A stretch of DNA of 17,289 nucleotides from 66-474 sp036278635 (GTDB lineage Bacteria; Pseudomonadota; Gammaproteobacteria; Xanthomonadales; Rhodanobacteraceae). A program made the position numbers and the translations under genes. Under the pieces are notes generated by a model. It did not search any database. It saw nothing but the letters and a program-made list of their open reading frames with translations, and was not told where the DNA came from. The stretch is taken from assembly GCA_036278635.1 (NCBI GenBank), contig DASUKQ010000017.1, positions 1 through 17,289 of the forward strand, read 5' to 3'. Of this stretch, positions 1 through 7,388 are shown piece by piece; positions within the stretch are counted from its first letter, which is position 1; every line of letters starts with the position of its first letter.

Positions 1-1073
1 GCGTGCAGTTCGCTGCGCACCCGCTTCACGTTGAGGCCCTTCCAGGTGATGCTGGGCATGATCGACCACGCGCGCGTGGAGGGGCCGCCGAAGTCGTTGC
101 TGCGGCCGGCAAGAAACCCGAGGAAACCGCCCAGCGAAATGTGCGGGAAGAAATCCGCCTTGGCCACCCCGATCCGCGCGGTCGCGGCGGCGTATTCGCG
201 TTCGGCGGCGCGCACGTCGGGGCGCCGCGCCAGCACGTTGCCCGCAGCGCCGATCGGCAGCACCGCGTCGATCGGCTGGAACGTCTTCGGCGACACGTCG
301 ATGTCGAGCGCACCGGGCTGTTCGCCGAGCAATACCGCGAGCCGGTTTTTGTCCGCGTGCGCCTGCATCTCCAGCAGCGGCAACTGCGCTTCCACCGCGC
401 TCAACCGGGCTTCCGCGCTGGCCACGTCCTGCTCCGACGCGGTGCCGACTTCGGCGCGGGCGCGGATCAGTTTCAGCGTGTCCTGCTGGTTGGCGATGTC
501 GCGCCGGGCGATGTCCAGCCGTTGCTGCACCCCGCGCAGTTCGAAGTAATTGCGCGCGACCTCGGCAAACAGGCTCACCTGCACATCCTGCAGCGCGGCC
601 TCGCTGGCGCCAAAGTCGGCGTGCGCGGCTTCCACCGAACGGCGCACGCCACCGAACAGGTCGATTTCCCAACTCGCGTCGAAACCCGCCTGATACGCCG
701 TGACCGTATTGCGTTGATCGCTGACGCCGGGCGTCTGCCCGCGGCTGCGGGTCCAGGAGATGCCGGCCTCGATGTCCGGGAGGTACCGAGACTTCGCCCC
801 GCCCAGCATGGCGCGCGACTCGTCGAGCCGCGCCACCGCGATGCGAAGGTCCAGGTTCCTGGTCGCCGCGCGCCGGATCAACGCATCCAGCGTCGGATCG
901 TCGAACTGCTTCCACCACTCGGCCTGGAAATGCGCCGCGCTTTCACGTGCTGCGTCCAGGCCTTGCAGTTGCGGCACCGGCGTGGCCGGCTTGTGGTAGT
1001 CCGGTCCGACGGTGACGCAGCCGGCCAATGCGAGTGCCGCGAGCAGCACCGTGCTTCGAATCAGCGAAATCAT
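1..1073 (-). CDS. RND efflux outer-membrane channel lipoprotein (NodT/OprN/OprM family), 3' end outside window
   Basis: Outer-membrane factor of the tripartite pump; it forms the trimeric TolC-like channel through which drugs leave. The ATG at 1073 lies one base after the stop of the pump gene, so the genes are translationally coupled. The first 19 residues form a lipoprotein signal peptide (MISLIR, a hydrophobic run, then the lipobox LAGC with Cys19), followed by the family-typical TVGPDYHKP. The helical OEP repeats follow, with recognisable stretches such as SWEIDLFGGVRR, ARNYFELRG, LLGEQPG and RRPDVRAAEREYAAATARIGVAKADFFP. About 357 residues are in the window; family members are usually 460-490 long, so roughly 110-130 C-terminal residues lie beyond base 1. 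There is no frameshift in the visible part. The family call is firm; substrate identity cannot be read from sequence. Confidence 0.93.
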   Translation of the reverse strand, partial: MISLIRSTVLLAALALAGCVTVGPDYHKPATPVPQLQGLDAARESAAHFQAEWWKQFDDPTLDALIRRAATRNLDLRIAVARLDESRAMLGGAKSRYLPDIEAGISWTRSRGQTPGVSDQRNTVTAYQAGFDASWEIDLFGGVRRSVEAAHADFGASEAALQDVQVSLFAEVARNYFELRGVQQRLDIARRDIANQQDTLKLIRARAEVGTASEQDVASAEARLSAVEAQLPLLEMQAHADKNRLAVLLGEQPGALDIDVSPKTFQPIDAVLPIGAAGNVLARRPDVRAAEREYAAATARIGVAKADFFPHISLGGFLGFLAGRSNDFGGPSTRAWSIMPSITWKGLNVKRVRSELH

Positions 1074-1074
1074 C

Positions 1075-4000
1075 TCAGTGGCCCTCCAGCGCCGCTTGCG
1101 CGTTGTTCGCCTGTGCGCGCCTGCGCTCCGCGCGACGCTCGACCAGGGCGCGAATCACGACGTAGAACAGCGGGGTGTAGAGCAGGCCGAAGATGGTGAC
1201 GCCGAGCATTCCCGAGAACACCGCCACGCCCATTGCGTGGCGCATCTCGGCGCCGGCGCCGTGCGAAGTGACCAGCGGCACCACGCCCATGATGAACGCG
1301 ATCGAGGTCATCAGGATCGGGCGCAACCGCAGCCGCGCCGCCTCCAGCACCGCCTCGTGTCGGCTCATGCCTTCGAGCTGCATTTCGCGGGCGAACTCCA
1401 CGATCAGGATCGCGTTCTTGCAGGCGAGCCCCACCAGCACGATCAGTCCGATCTGGGTGAAGATGTTGTTGTCGCCTCCGGACAACCAAACGCCGGCGAT
1501 CGCGGACAACAGCACCATCGGCACGATCAGGATCACCGCCAGCGGCAGCGACCAGCTTTCGTACAGCGACGACAGCACCAGGAATACCAGCAGCACGCAC
1601 AACGGGAACACCAGGATCGCGGTGTTGCCGGCGAGGATCTGCTGGTAGGTCAGGTCGGTCCATTCGAAGCTGAGACCGTTCGGCAGCTTGTCGTGCGCCA
1701 GTTTCTCCATCGCCTTTTGCGCCTGGCCCGAGCTGTAGCCCAGCGCCGGCCCGCCATTGATCTCGGCGGTGGGATAGCCGTTGTAGTGCATCACGCGGTC
1801 GGGGCCCGCGCCGCGCTTGACGGTGACGAACGAACCCAGCGGCACCATGTCGCCGCGGTCGTTGCGGGTCTTCAACTGGCTGATGTCCTGCAGGTCGCGG
1901 CGGAACGCCGGCTCCGCGGACAGGTTCACCTGGTAGGTGCGGCCGAAGCGGTTGAAATCGTTGACGTACAGCGAGCCCAGGTACGCCTGCATGGTCTGGT
2001 ACGCGTCGGAAAGGTCCACGCCCTCGGCCTTGGCCTTCTCGCGGTCGACGTCGACGTCGACTTGCGGCACGTTCACCTGGAAGCTGGAGAACAGTCCCGC
2101 AAGCGCGGGATCCTTGTGACTGGCTGCGATCAGGTTCTGGGTCTGCTTGTACAACTCGTTGAAACCGAGCTGGCCGCGATCCTCGATCTGCATCCGGAAA
2201 CCGCCGATCGTGCCCAGGCCCATCACGGGTGGCGGCGGAAACACGGCAATGTAGGCGTCCTGGATCGACGCATACTTCCGGTTCAGCGCACCGGCGATCG
2301 CCCCCGCGGAAAGATCCGCGCTGCGGCGCTCATCGAACGGCTTCAGTGTCACGAACACGATGCCCGCGTTCGAGGCATTGGTGAAGCCGTTGATGGAAAG
2401 GCCCGGAAACGCGACCGCATTCTCGACACCCGGCTGCTTGAGCGCAATCGCCGACATGCGCCTGATGACGCCTTCGGTGCGATCGAGCGAAGCGGCATCC
2501 GGCAACTGCGCGAACGACACCAGGTACTGCTTGTCCTGGGTCGGCACGAAGCCGGTCGGAACGTGCGTGAAGCCGAACGCGGTCAGCGCGATCAGTGCCG
2601 CATACACCGCCAATGCGGCCGGGCCTTTGCCCTGCAGGCGGCGGGTGCCCGCGACGTAGCGCTCCGCACCACGATGGAACAGCCGGTTGAACGGGCGGAA
2701 CAGCCAGCCGAACGCGCGATCGATGCCGCGCGTCAGGCGGTCCTTCGGCGCATCGTGCGGCTTCAGCAGGATGGCCGACAACGCGGGGCTGAGCGTCAGT
2801 GAGTTGAACGCCGAGATCACCGTGGAAATCGCGATGGTCAGCGCGAACTGGCGATAGAACTCGCCGGTCAGCCCGCTGATGAAAGCCGTGGGGATGAACA
2901 CGGCGCACAGCACCAGCGCGGTCGCGACGATCGGACCGGTGACCTCGCGCATCGCCTGGCGGGTGGCTTCCTTCGGCGACTGGCCGAGTTCGATGTGGCG
3001 CTCCACGTTTTCGACCACCACGATCGCGTCGTCCACCACGATGCCAATCGCCAGCACCATCCCGAACAACGACAGGGCGTTGAGCGAAAAGCCGACGACG
3101 TACATCACCGCAAACGTGCCGATCAGCGACACCGGCACCGCGATCAACGGAATCACGGACGCGCGCCAGGTCTGCAGGAACAGGATCACCACCAGCACCA
3201 CCAGCGCGATCGCCTCCAGCAAGGTGTGTGCCACCGCCTCGATCGAACCGCGCACGAACACCGTCGGGTCGTACACGATGTGGTAATCGACGCCTTGCGG
3301 AAAATCCTTCTTCAGGTGCGCCATGGTGGCGCGCACCTCGTCGGAGATCTGGATCGCGTTGGAACCGGGCCGCGCGAAGATCGGGATCGCCACCGCCGGC
3401 TGGTTGTCCAGCAGGCTGCGCAGCGCGTAATGGTCGGAACCCAGTTGCACCCGCGCCACGTCGCCGAGGTGTACGGTGGCGCCGCTCGCGTCCGTGCGCA
3501 GCACGATGTTCTTGAACTCGTCGACGGTGCTCAACCGGCCTTGCGTGTTGATGTTGAGCTGGAAGTCGGCATCGCTCCGCACGGGCGGTGCGTTCAGGGA
3601 TCCCGCCGCCACCTGCACGTTCTGCTCGCGGATCGCCTTCACCACGTCGCCGGTCGTCAGACCCCGCTGGGCCAGCTTTTGCGGGTTCAGCCACACCCGC
3701 ATCGAGTATTCGCCGGCACCGAAGATCTGCACGTCGCCAATGCCGTCCAGCCGGCTCAGGACGTCCTTCACGTGCAGGCGCGCGTAGTTGGAGAGATACA
3801 GCATGTCGTAGCGCTGGTTGGGCGACGTGAGGTGCACGACCATCGTGAGGTCGGGCGAACTCTTCTTGGTGGTGACGCCGAGCCTTTGCACCTCCTCGGG
3901 CAGGCGCGGCAACGCCTGTGCCACGCGGTTCTGCACTTCCACCTGCGCGTCGTTGAGATCGGTGCCAAGCGCGAAGGTGACGGTGAGCGTCATCACGCCG

Positions 4001-4263
4001 TCGCTGGTGGCCTGCGAGGACGTGTACAGCATGCCCTCCACGCCATTGATCTGCTCTTCCAGCGGCGTCGCGACGGTTTCCGCGATCACCTTCGGATTGG
4101 CGCCGGGATAGGTCGCGTGCACCACCACCGTGGGTGGCACCACTTCCGGGTACTCGCTGATCGGCAACTGGAACACCGCGATGGCGCCGGTGATCAGGAA
4201 CAGCAGCGACAACACCGCGGCCATGATCGGCCGGTCGACAAAGAATTGGGCAATGTTTTTCAT
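1075..4263 (-). CDS. RND multidrug efflux pump, inner-membrane permease (MexF/OqxB-type, HAE1 family)
   Basis: Proton-driven drug/H+ antiporter of the inner membrane, 1062 residues, the normal HAE1 length. It begins MKNIAQFFVDRPI, with TM1 at about 10-30 followed by QLPISEYPEVVPP, wording I know from MexF and OqxB. The proton-relay residues are present: Asp411-Asp412 in TM4 (GIVVDDAIVVVENVERH) and Lys949 in TM10 (GLACKNAILIVEFA). Both periplasmic porter/docking halves (about 31-340 and 565-870) and twelve TM segments are in place, with the late GAGAEMRHAMG signature intact. The start has AAGG seven bases upstream. The gene follows the adaptor gene after 113 bp and precedes the channel gene by one base, a classic adaptor-pump-channel operon. 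Known substrates of MexF/OqxB relatives include chloramphenicol and quinolones; whether they apply here is inference. Confidence 0.96.
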   Translation of the reverse strand: MKNIAQFFVDRPIMAAVLSLLFLITGAIAVFQLPISEYPEVVPPTVVVHATYPGANPKVIAETVATPLEEQINGVEGMLYTSSQATSDGVMTLTVTFALGTDLNDAQVEVQNRVAQALPRLPEEVQRLGVTTKKSSPDLTMVVHLTSPNQRYDMLYLSNYARLHVKDVLSRLDGIGDVQIFGAGEYSMRVWLNPQKLAQRGLTTGDVVKAIREQNVQVAAGSLNAPPVRSDADFQLNINTQGRLSTVDEFKNIVLRTDASGATVHLGDVARVQLGSDHYALRSLLDNQPAVAIPIFARPGSNAIQISDEVRATMAHLKKDFPQGVDYHIVYDPTVFVRGSIEAVAHTLLEAIALVVLVVILFLQTWRASVIPLIAVPVSLIGTFAVMYVVGFSLNALSLFGMVLAIGIVVDDAIVVVENVERHIELGQSPKEATRQAMREVTGPIVATALVLCAVFIPTAFISGLTGEFYRQFALTIAISTVISAFNSLTLSPALSAILLKPHDAPKDRLTRGIDRAFGWLFRPFNRLFHRGAERYVAGTRRLQGKGPAALAVYAALIALTAFGFTHVPTGFVPTQDKQYLVSFAQLPDAASLDRTEGVIRRMSAIALKQPGVENAVAFPGLSINGFTNASNAGIVFVTLKPFDERRSADLSAGAIAGALNRKYASIQDAYIAVFPPPPVMGLGTIGGFRMQIEDRGQLGFNELYKQTQNLIAASHKDPALAGLFSSFQVNVPQVDVDVDREKAKAEGVDLSDAYQTMQAYLGSLYVNDFNRFGRTYQVNLSAEPAFRRDLQDISQLKTRNDRGDMVPLGSFVTVKRGAGPDRVMHYNGYPTAEINGGPALGYSSGQAQKAMEKLAHDKLPNGLSFEWTDLTYQQILAGNTAILVFPLCVLLVFLVLSSLYESWSLPLAVILIVPMVLLSAIAGVWLSGGDNNIFTQIGLIVLVGLACKNAILIVEFAREMQLEGMSRHEAVLEAARLRLRPILMTSIAFIMGVVPLVTSHGAGAEMRHAMGVAVFSGMLGVTIFGLLYTPLFYVVIRALVERRAERRRAQANNAQAALEGH

Positions 4264-4297
4264 GGGATTACCTTGTGGTCACGCCTCGCAGGCTCTT

Positions 4298-4437
4298 CCT
4301 TCTCCCGCCGGGAGAAGGTGCCCGTAGGGCGGATGAGGGTTCGGCGAAACCTCGGGGCAACACGCTGGCCGTACCCTCACCTGCCTGCCGGAAGCGCTAC
4401 GCGCTCGGCCTGCGGCCGCCTCTCCAGAGGGGAGAGG
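4298..4437. repeat. REP/MITE-like hairpin-rich intergenic repeat between adaptor and pump genes
   Basis: A structured element of about 140 bp. The left end is a perfect hairpin at 4298-4318: CCTTCTCCC, loop GCC, GGGAGAAGG. The right end is a second hairpin at 4419-4437: CCTCTCC, five-base loop, GGAGAGG. Between them GATGAGGGT (4332-4340) is nearly complementary to ACCCTCAC (4373-4380), so the halves can also pair with each other. Sequences of this look (clustered CTCTCCC/GGGAGAG with ATGAGGGT) recur between genes in many high-GC proteobacteria, including xanthomonads; that it is multicopy here is an inference from memory of such elements. It overlaps the 3' end of the adaptor CDS and lies upstream of the pump ribosome-binding site, so it could change mRNA stability or pump:adaptor ratio. 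Confidence 0.72.
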
Positions 4438-5684
4438 GATGCGATGGGTGTCTTGTCGGTGTTCTGATCGGCCTGGGCCGTGCGCTTGTCGTCGGACGAC
4501 TTCACGCCGGATGCCTCGACGATCGCCTTGTCCCGGGCGTCGAGCCGGTAGTCCATGGCCACCTGTTCGGCATTCACCTCGACGCCGGGGTGCACGCGCT
4601 GCAAGCCGTTCACCACCACCTCGTCGTCGGCCTTCAAACCGTCGGCGATCACGCGCAGGCCGTGGAATAGCGGGCCGGTGCTGACCTTGCGGTACTGCAC
4701 TTTGTGCTGGGCATCGACCACGTAAACGAACTGGTTGGCGAGGTCGGTGCCGACCGCACGGTCGTCGATGAGGATCCGCGGCTTCGGCTGGCCCATCTGC
4801 ACGCGGACGTGTGCGTAAAGACCCGGCGTAAAGAGCCCTTGCGAATTGTCGAAGACCGCGCGCAACCGCATCGTTCCCGAATCGGTGTGCAACTGGTTGT
4901 CGACGAAATCGAGCCGTCCCGCGTGCGGGTAACCCTGCTCGTCCGACAGTCCCATCGCGACGGCCACGCGCGCCTTGCGGCCAACGCCAAGCGCCGCCGC
5001 GCGCAGGTGGTCCAGCTTCAGCCAGGTGTGTTCATCCACGTTGAAGTACACGTAGACCGGATTGACCGACACGACGCTGGTGAGCACGTCCGAACTGGTG
5101 ACGAGGTTGCCGGGGGTGACGCGCGCGTTGCTGACGCGTCCGTCGATCGGCGCGCGTACATCGGTGAAGCCGAGGTTGAGCTTCGCCGCCGCCAGCGCTG
5201 CGTCCGCTGCCGCCAGCGCCGCCTTCGCGCTTTGCGCGGCGGTGGACAGGCGATCCGCTTCGGCTTGCGCGATGGCGTGCCGGGCCAAAAGGCGATGCGC
5301 GCGGCCGGCGTTGTCACGGGCCAGCTTCAGCGCGGCCCGGGCCTGGTCGCGCTGGGCGGCGAGGCGGTCCACCTCGGCCTGGAACGGGCGCGGATCGATC
5401 TTGAACAGCACGTCGCCCTTGTGGACGAGCGCGCCCTCGGTGAACCGCACCGCCTGCACGTAACCGCCAACACGCGGCTGCACGCGGACGGTGTCCACCG
5501 CCTGCAATTGCCCGGTGAATTCGGCGCTGGCGCTCACGGGCCGTTCCAGCACCTCGGCAACCGTGACTTCGGGCGGACCCGCCGACGGTGGCTGCGCGTG
5601 GCCGCTGCGGTGGGCGAGCACGGCCCAACTGCCCAGACTCGCCGCTGCCACCAGGCCGATCAGGATCAATTTCTTTTTCATCAT
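4377..5684 (-). CDS. RND efflux periplasmic adaptor (membrane fusion protein, MexE/AcrA-like)
   Basis: Periplasmic adaptor that joins the pump to the outer-membrane channel; 435 residues from the ATG at 5684. Start chosen because tandem ATGs (5684, 5681) open a signal-anchor (MMKKKLILIGLVAAASLGSW) with GGGAG 4-7 bases upstream; the frame is open 21 codons further upstream but without signal-like sequence. No Cys follows the hydrophobic stretch, so unlike many relatives it is not a lipoprotein. Order: lipoyl half with PRVGGYVQAVRFTEGALVHKGDVLFKID (about 70-97), helical hairpin (about 100-170), second lipoyl half FTDVRAPIDGRVSNARVTPGN (about 173-193), then beta-barrel and membrane-proximal domains to about 380. 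The last 20 residues or so (SLSPLERRPQAERVALPAGR) are encoded by an intergenic repeat rather than by adaptor-family sequence, apparently a repeat-derived C-terminal extension. First gene of the efflux operon. Confidence 0.94.
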   Translation of the reverse strand: MMKKKLILIGLVAAASLGSWAVLAHRSGHAQPPSAGPPEVTVAEVLERPVSASAEFTGQLQAVDTVRVQPRVGGYVQAVRFTEGALVHKGDVLFKIDPRPFQAEVDRLAAQRDQARAALKLARDNAGRAHRLLARHAIAQAEADRLSTAAQSAKAALAAADAALAAAKLNLGFTDVRAPIDGRVSNARVTPGNLVTSSDVLTSVVSVNPVYVYFNVDEHTWLKLDHLRAAALGVGRKARVAVAMGLSDEQGYPHAGRLDFVDNQLHTDSGTMRLRAVFDNSQGLFTPGLYAHVRVQMGQPKPRILIDDRAVGTDLANQFVYVVDAQHKVQYRKVSTGPLFHGLRVIADGLKADDEVVVNGLQRVHPGVEVNAEQVAMDYRLDARDKAIVEASGVKSSDDKRTAQADQNTDKTPIASLSPLERRPQAERVALPAGR

Positions 5685-5822
5685 CCAGCTCCCGGGTGAG
5701 GTTCGGTGCCAGGTTCGGCACGTGGGGAGCCGCAAAGATAAGAACACTGATCAGTTCAATAACCCCGTCATCATGCATTGCACTGGTGACTGAGGGTCAT
5801 GAATCGATGCATAATGCGTCGG
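5685..5822. promoter_or_regulatory. Divergent promoter region between efflux operon and LysR gene
   Basis: 138 bp, clearly richer in A+T around 5730-5820 than the flanking genes, and the only non-coding DNA between the two divergent units. It must hold the efflux-operon promoter (minus strand) and probably that of the regulator (plus strand). On the minus strand, TATCTT near 5736-5741 resembles a -10 box, but no good -35 sits 16-18 bases upstream (TTGAAC is only 13 away), as expected of an activator-dependent promoter. On the plus strand CATAAT at 5810-5815 is a weak -10 candidate. Individual boxes are uncertain; the regulatory role of the region as a whole is likely. Confidence 0.6.
5744..5757. 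promoter_or_regulatory. Candidate operator: palindrome ACTGATCAGT in the divergent promoter
   Basis: A perfect 10-bp palindrome, ACTGATCAGT, at 5746-5755, inside the imperfect larger dyad GAACACTGATCAGTTC. It lies about 60-70 bp upstream of the adaptor start and about 70 bp upstream of the regulator start, next to the weak -10-like element on the minus strand. That is where a LysR-type protein usually binds to activate the divergent operon and repress its own gene. Binding by the neighbouring regulator is inference; a short palindrome can also occur by chance. Confidence 0.4.
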
Positions 5823-6839
5823 ATGGAAGACTTTTCGGCAATAGCGAGCTTCGTCCGGGTGGTCGAAGCCAAGAGTTTCAGGGCAGCCGCCGCGCAACTG
5901 GAAATGACCCCGTCCGGGGTCAGCCGGGCCGTGTCGCGGCTGGAAGAGCAGATCGGCGTGCGGCTACTGTTCCGAAGCACGCGGGCGCTCCGGCTCACCG
6001 ACGACGGCGAGTCGTTCTACGAGCGTTGCAAGGACATCCTCGCCGACCTCGGCGATGCGGTGGAGGCGCTGGGCTACGCCCGCATCAAGCCGCAAGGCAA
6101 ACTGCGGGTCGCGATGAACGTATCGATCGGACGCGCCGGCCTGATCCCGAACCTGGCCGATTTCGAGGCCCGCTACCCTGACATCCGACTGGAACTGGCG
6201 ATGACCGACCGCAACATCGGGCTCATCGAGGAAGGCATCGACTGCGCGATCCGCATGGGCGAGCTGGAAGACTCCAACCTCGTCGCACGCAAACTCGGCT
6301 ACTTCAGCAACGTCCTGTGCGCTTCGCCCGCGTACCTCGCCCGCCATGGCACGCCCACGTGCATCGAGGACCTCAGGCAGCACCAGTGCGTCAACTACGT
6401 GTATCCCGCCAACGGGCGCGTTTACCAGTGGCAATTCGATTCGCCGGACGGACCCGTCACGCTGGATGTCGATGCACACCTTCTGATCAACGACGGCGAA
6501 TCGGTGATCCAGGCCGCGATGGCCGGGCTCGGGATCATCCAGGTACCGCACTGGCTGGCCGCAGGCCCGATCGCCCACGGCAAGCTGCAGGTCATCCTGG
6601 AAGACACCATCTCGACCGGTTCACCGGTCTGGATCGTCTACCCGCAAAAGAAGCACCTGTCGGCGCGCGTCCACGCCTTCATCGACTGGATCCAGGAAGT
6701 GTTCAGTCGCGACAACCTGCCGGCGTGCCGGCGCGGCGGCAAGCCCGGTGCCATGTGCCGCGACACGCTTGCCGCGTTGCAACAGGGCGATACCGGAAAC
6801 GCCGTCCCCGCAGGCCGGAACAAGGCGGTCGGGGCCTGA
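5823..6839 (+). CDS. LysR-type transcriptional regulator (CrgA-like effector domain), divergent from efflux operon
   Basis: DNA-binding regulator, probably of the divergent efflux operon. The ATG at 5823 gives the usual LysR opening MEDFSAIASFVRVVEAKSF and 338 residues; in-frame ATGs at 5799 and 5814 are possible but add only an atypical N-terminus. The winged helix-turn-helix spans about 1-60 (FRAAAAQLEMTPSGVSRAVSRLEEQIGVRLLFRSTRALRLTDDG). The linker helix and periplasmic-binding-protein-like effector domain follow (about 90-295: GKLRVAMNVSIGRAGLIPNLADFEARYPDIRLEL, DRNIGLIEEGIDCAIRMGEL), matching the CrgA-like subgroup. The protein is longer than the usual 300 residues: the last 35-40 form an Arg/Gly-rich tail with two cysteines (LPACRRGGKPGAMCRDT). 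The position mirrors mexT beside mexEF-oprN. The ligand is unknown. Confidence 0.9.
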   Translation: MEDFSAIASFVRVVEAKSFRAAAAQLEMTPSGVSRAVSRLEEQIGVRLLFRSTRALRLTDDGESFYERCKDILADLGDAVEALGYARIKPQGKLRVAMNVSIGRAGLIPNLADFEARYPDIRLELAMTDRNIGLIEEGIDCAIRMGELEDSNLVARKLGYFSNVLCASPAYLARHGTPTCIEDLRQHQCVNYVYPANGRVYQWQFDSPDGPVTLDVDAHLLINDGESVIQAAMAGLGIIQVPHWLAAGPIAHGKLQVILEDTISTGSPVWIVYPQKKHLSARVHAFIDWIQEVFSRDNLPACRRGGKPGAMCRDTLAALQQGDTGNAVPAGRNKAVGA

Positions 6840-6908
6840 AAGCCGCGCCTTGCGGTCGCAGTTTCGATACGTCCGGCGCAGCCCGCCGCCGCGCGGCCTT
6901 CGATGCGC
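6840..6908. other. Short convergent intergenic region, no recognisable terminator
   Basis: 69 bp between the LysR stop and the chpC stop. It contains a loopless GC palindrome GCCGCGCGGC (6888-6897) but no hairpin followed by a T-run in either direction. Transcripts from the two blocks may therefore run into each other or rely on Rho. Confidence 0.5.
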
Positions 6909-7388
6909 TCAGGCCGCTGCGGTCAAGGCTTCGACGACCAGGCTCTCGACGGTGGCGAGGTCGGGGATCCAGGCCGGTTCGTCGTGGACCAGGACCTGCT
7001 CGCGCACGCCCATGGGCAACCCGGAGGCCCGTTCATCGGGCACCAGCATGTCTTCGGAAATCAGGGTGAGGCGCGGGAACCCCTGGGTGAGCATGCCGAA
7101 GTACGGCAAGCGCGCGTGTCCGTTCAAGGCTTTCAGGATCGCCACCCGTCCATTCCCGGTGGACTCTTCTTCGGCCACTCCGGCCATCGCCGAAAACGCC
7201 AGCACCGGCAACCCCCAGCCGCGCCACGCAAGCCGGCCCAGCAGCCACGGGGGTGCGTCCTCGACCAGCGTCGGATGGGCGTAGGTGATCACTTCCGCCA
7301 TCGTGGTGTTGGGCACGAGCACGCGCCCGCCGGTGACCGGCAGCATGACCCCGCGGATTTCGCGCGGCAGGGAGGCTTGCGGAGTCAT
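6909..7388 (-). CDS. chpC: ChpC, CheW-like coupling protein of the Pil-Chp system
   Basis: Second CheW-type adaptor of the type IV pilus chemosensory pathway, thought to link additional receptors to the PilL/ChpA kinase; cytoplasmic, 159 residues. A single CheW-like domain fills the protein: GVMLPVTGGRVLVPNTTMAEVI at about 14-35, then PPWLLGRLAWRGWGLPVLAF (about 46-65), then RVAILKAL and LPYFGMLTQGFPRL. The wording PNTTMAEVI...WLLGRLAWRG is what I associate with Pseudomonas ChpC rather than PilI. Its ATG overlaps the stop of the upstream gene by four bases (ATGA), so translation is coupled. It is the last gene of the cluster; the next gene downstream is convergent. Confidence 0.85.
   Translation of the reverse strand: MTPQASLPREIRGVMLPVTGGRVLVPNTTMAEVITYAHPTLVEDAPPWLLGRLAWRGWGLPVLAFSAMAGVAEEESTGNGRVAILKALNGHARLPYFGMLTQGFPRLTLISEDMLVPDERASGLPMGVREQVLVHDEPAWIPDLATVESLVVEALTAAA

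Noticed and set aside
4264..4376. Possible intrinsic terminator between adaptor and pump genes
   Set aside because: The hairpins have no following U-run in the transcript direction, and the pump gene has its own ribosome-binding site; a REP-like element explains the structure better.
1012..4467. Long plus-strand frames (1012-2802 and 2995-4467) opposite the RND pump
   Set aside because: Antisense shadows of the well-conserved pump gene; the products are His/Arg/Gln-rich and match no family I know.
5799..5822. Upstream start for the LysR protein at 5799
   Set aside because: It would add MNRCIMRR before the canonical LysR N-terminus, with no better ribosome-binding site; the start at 5823 fits the family.
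6888..6897. GC palindrome GCCGCGCGGC between convergent LysR and chpC genes as a terminator
   Set aside because: No loop and no adjacent T-run on either strand; such palindromes are common by chance at this GC content.
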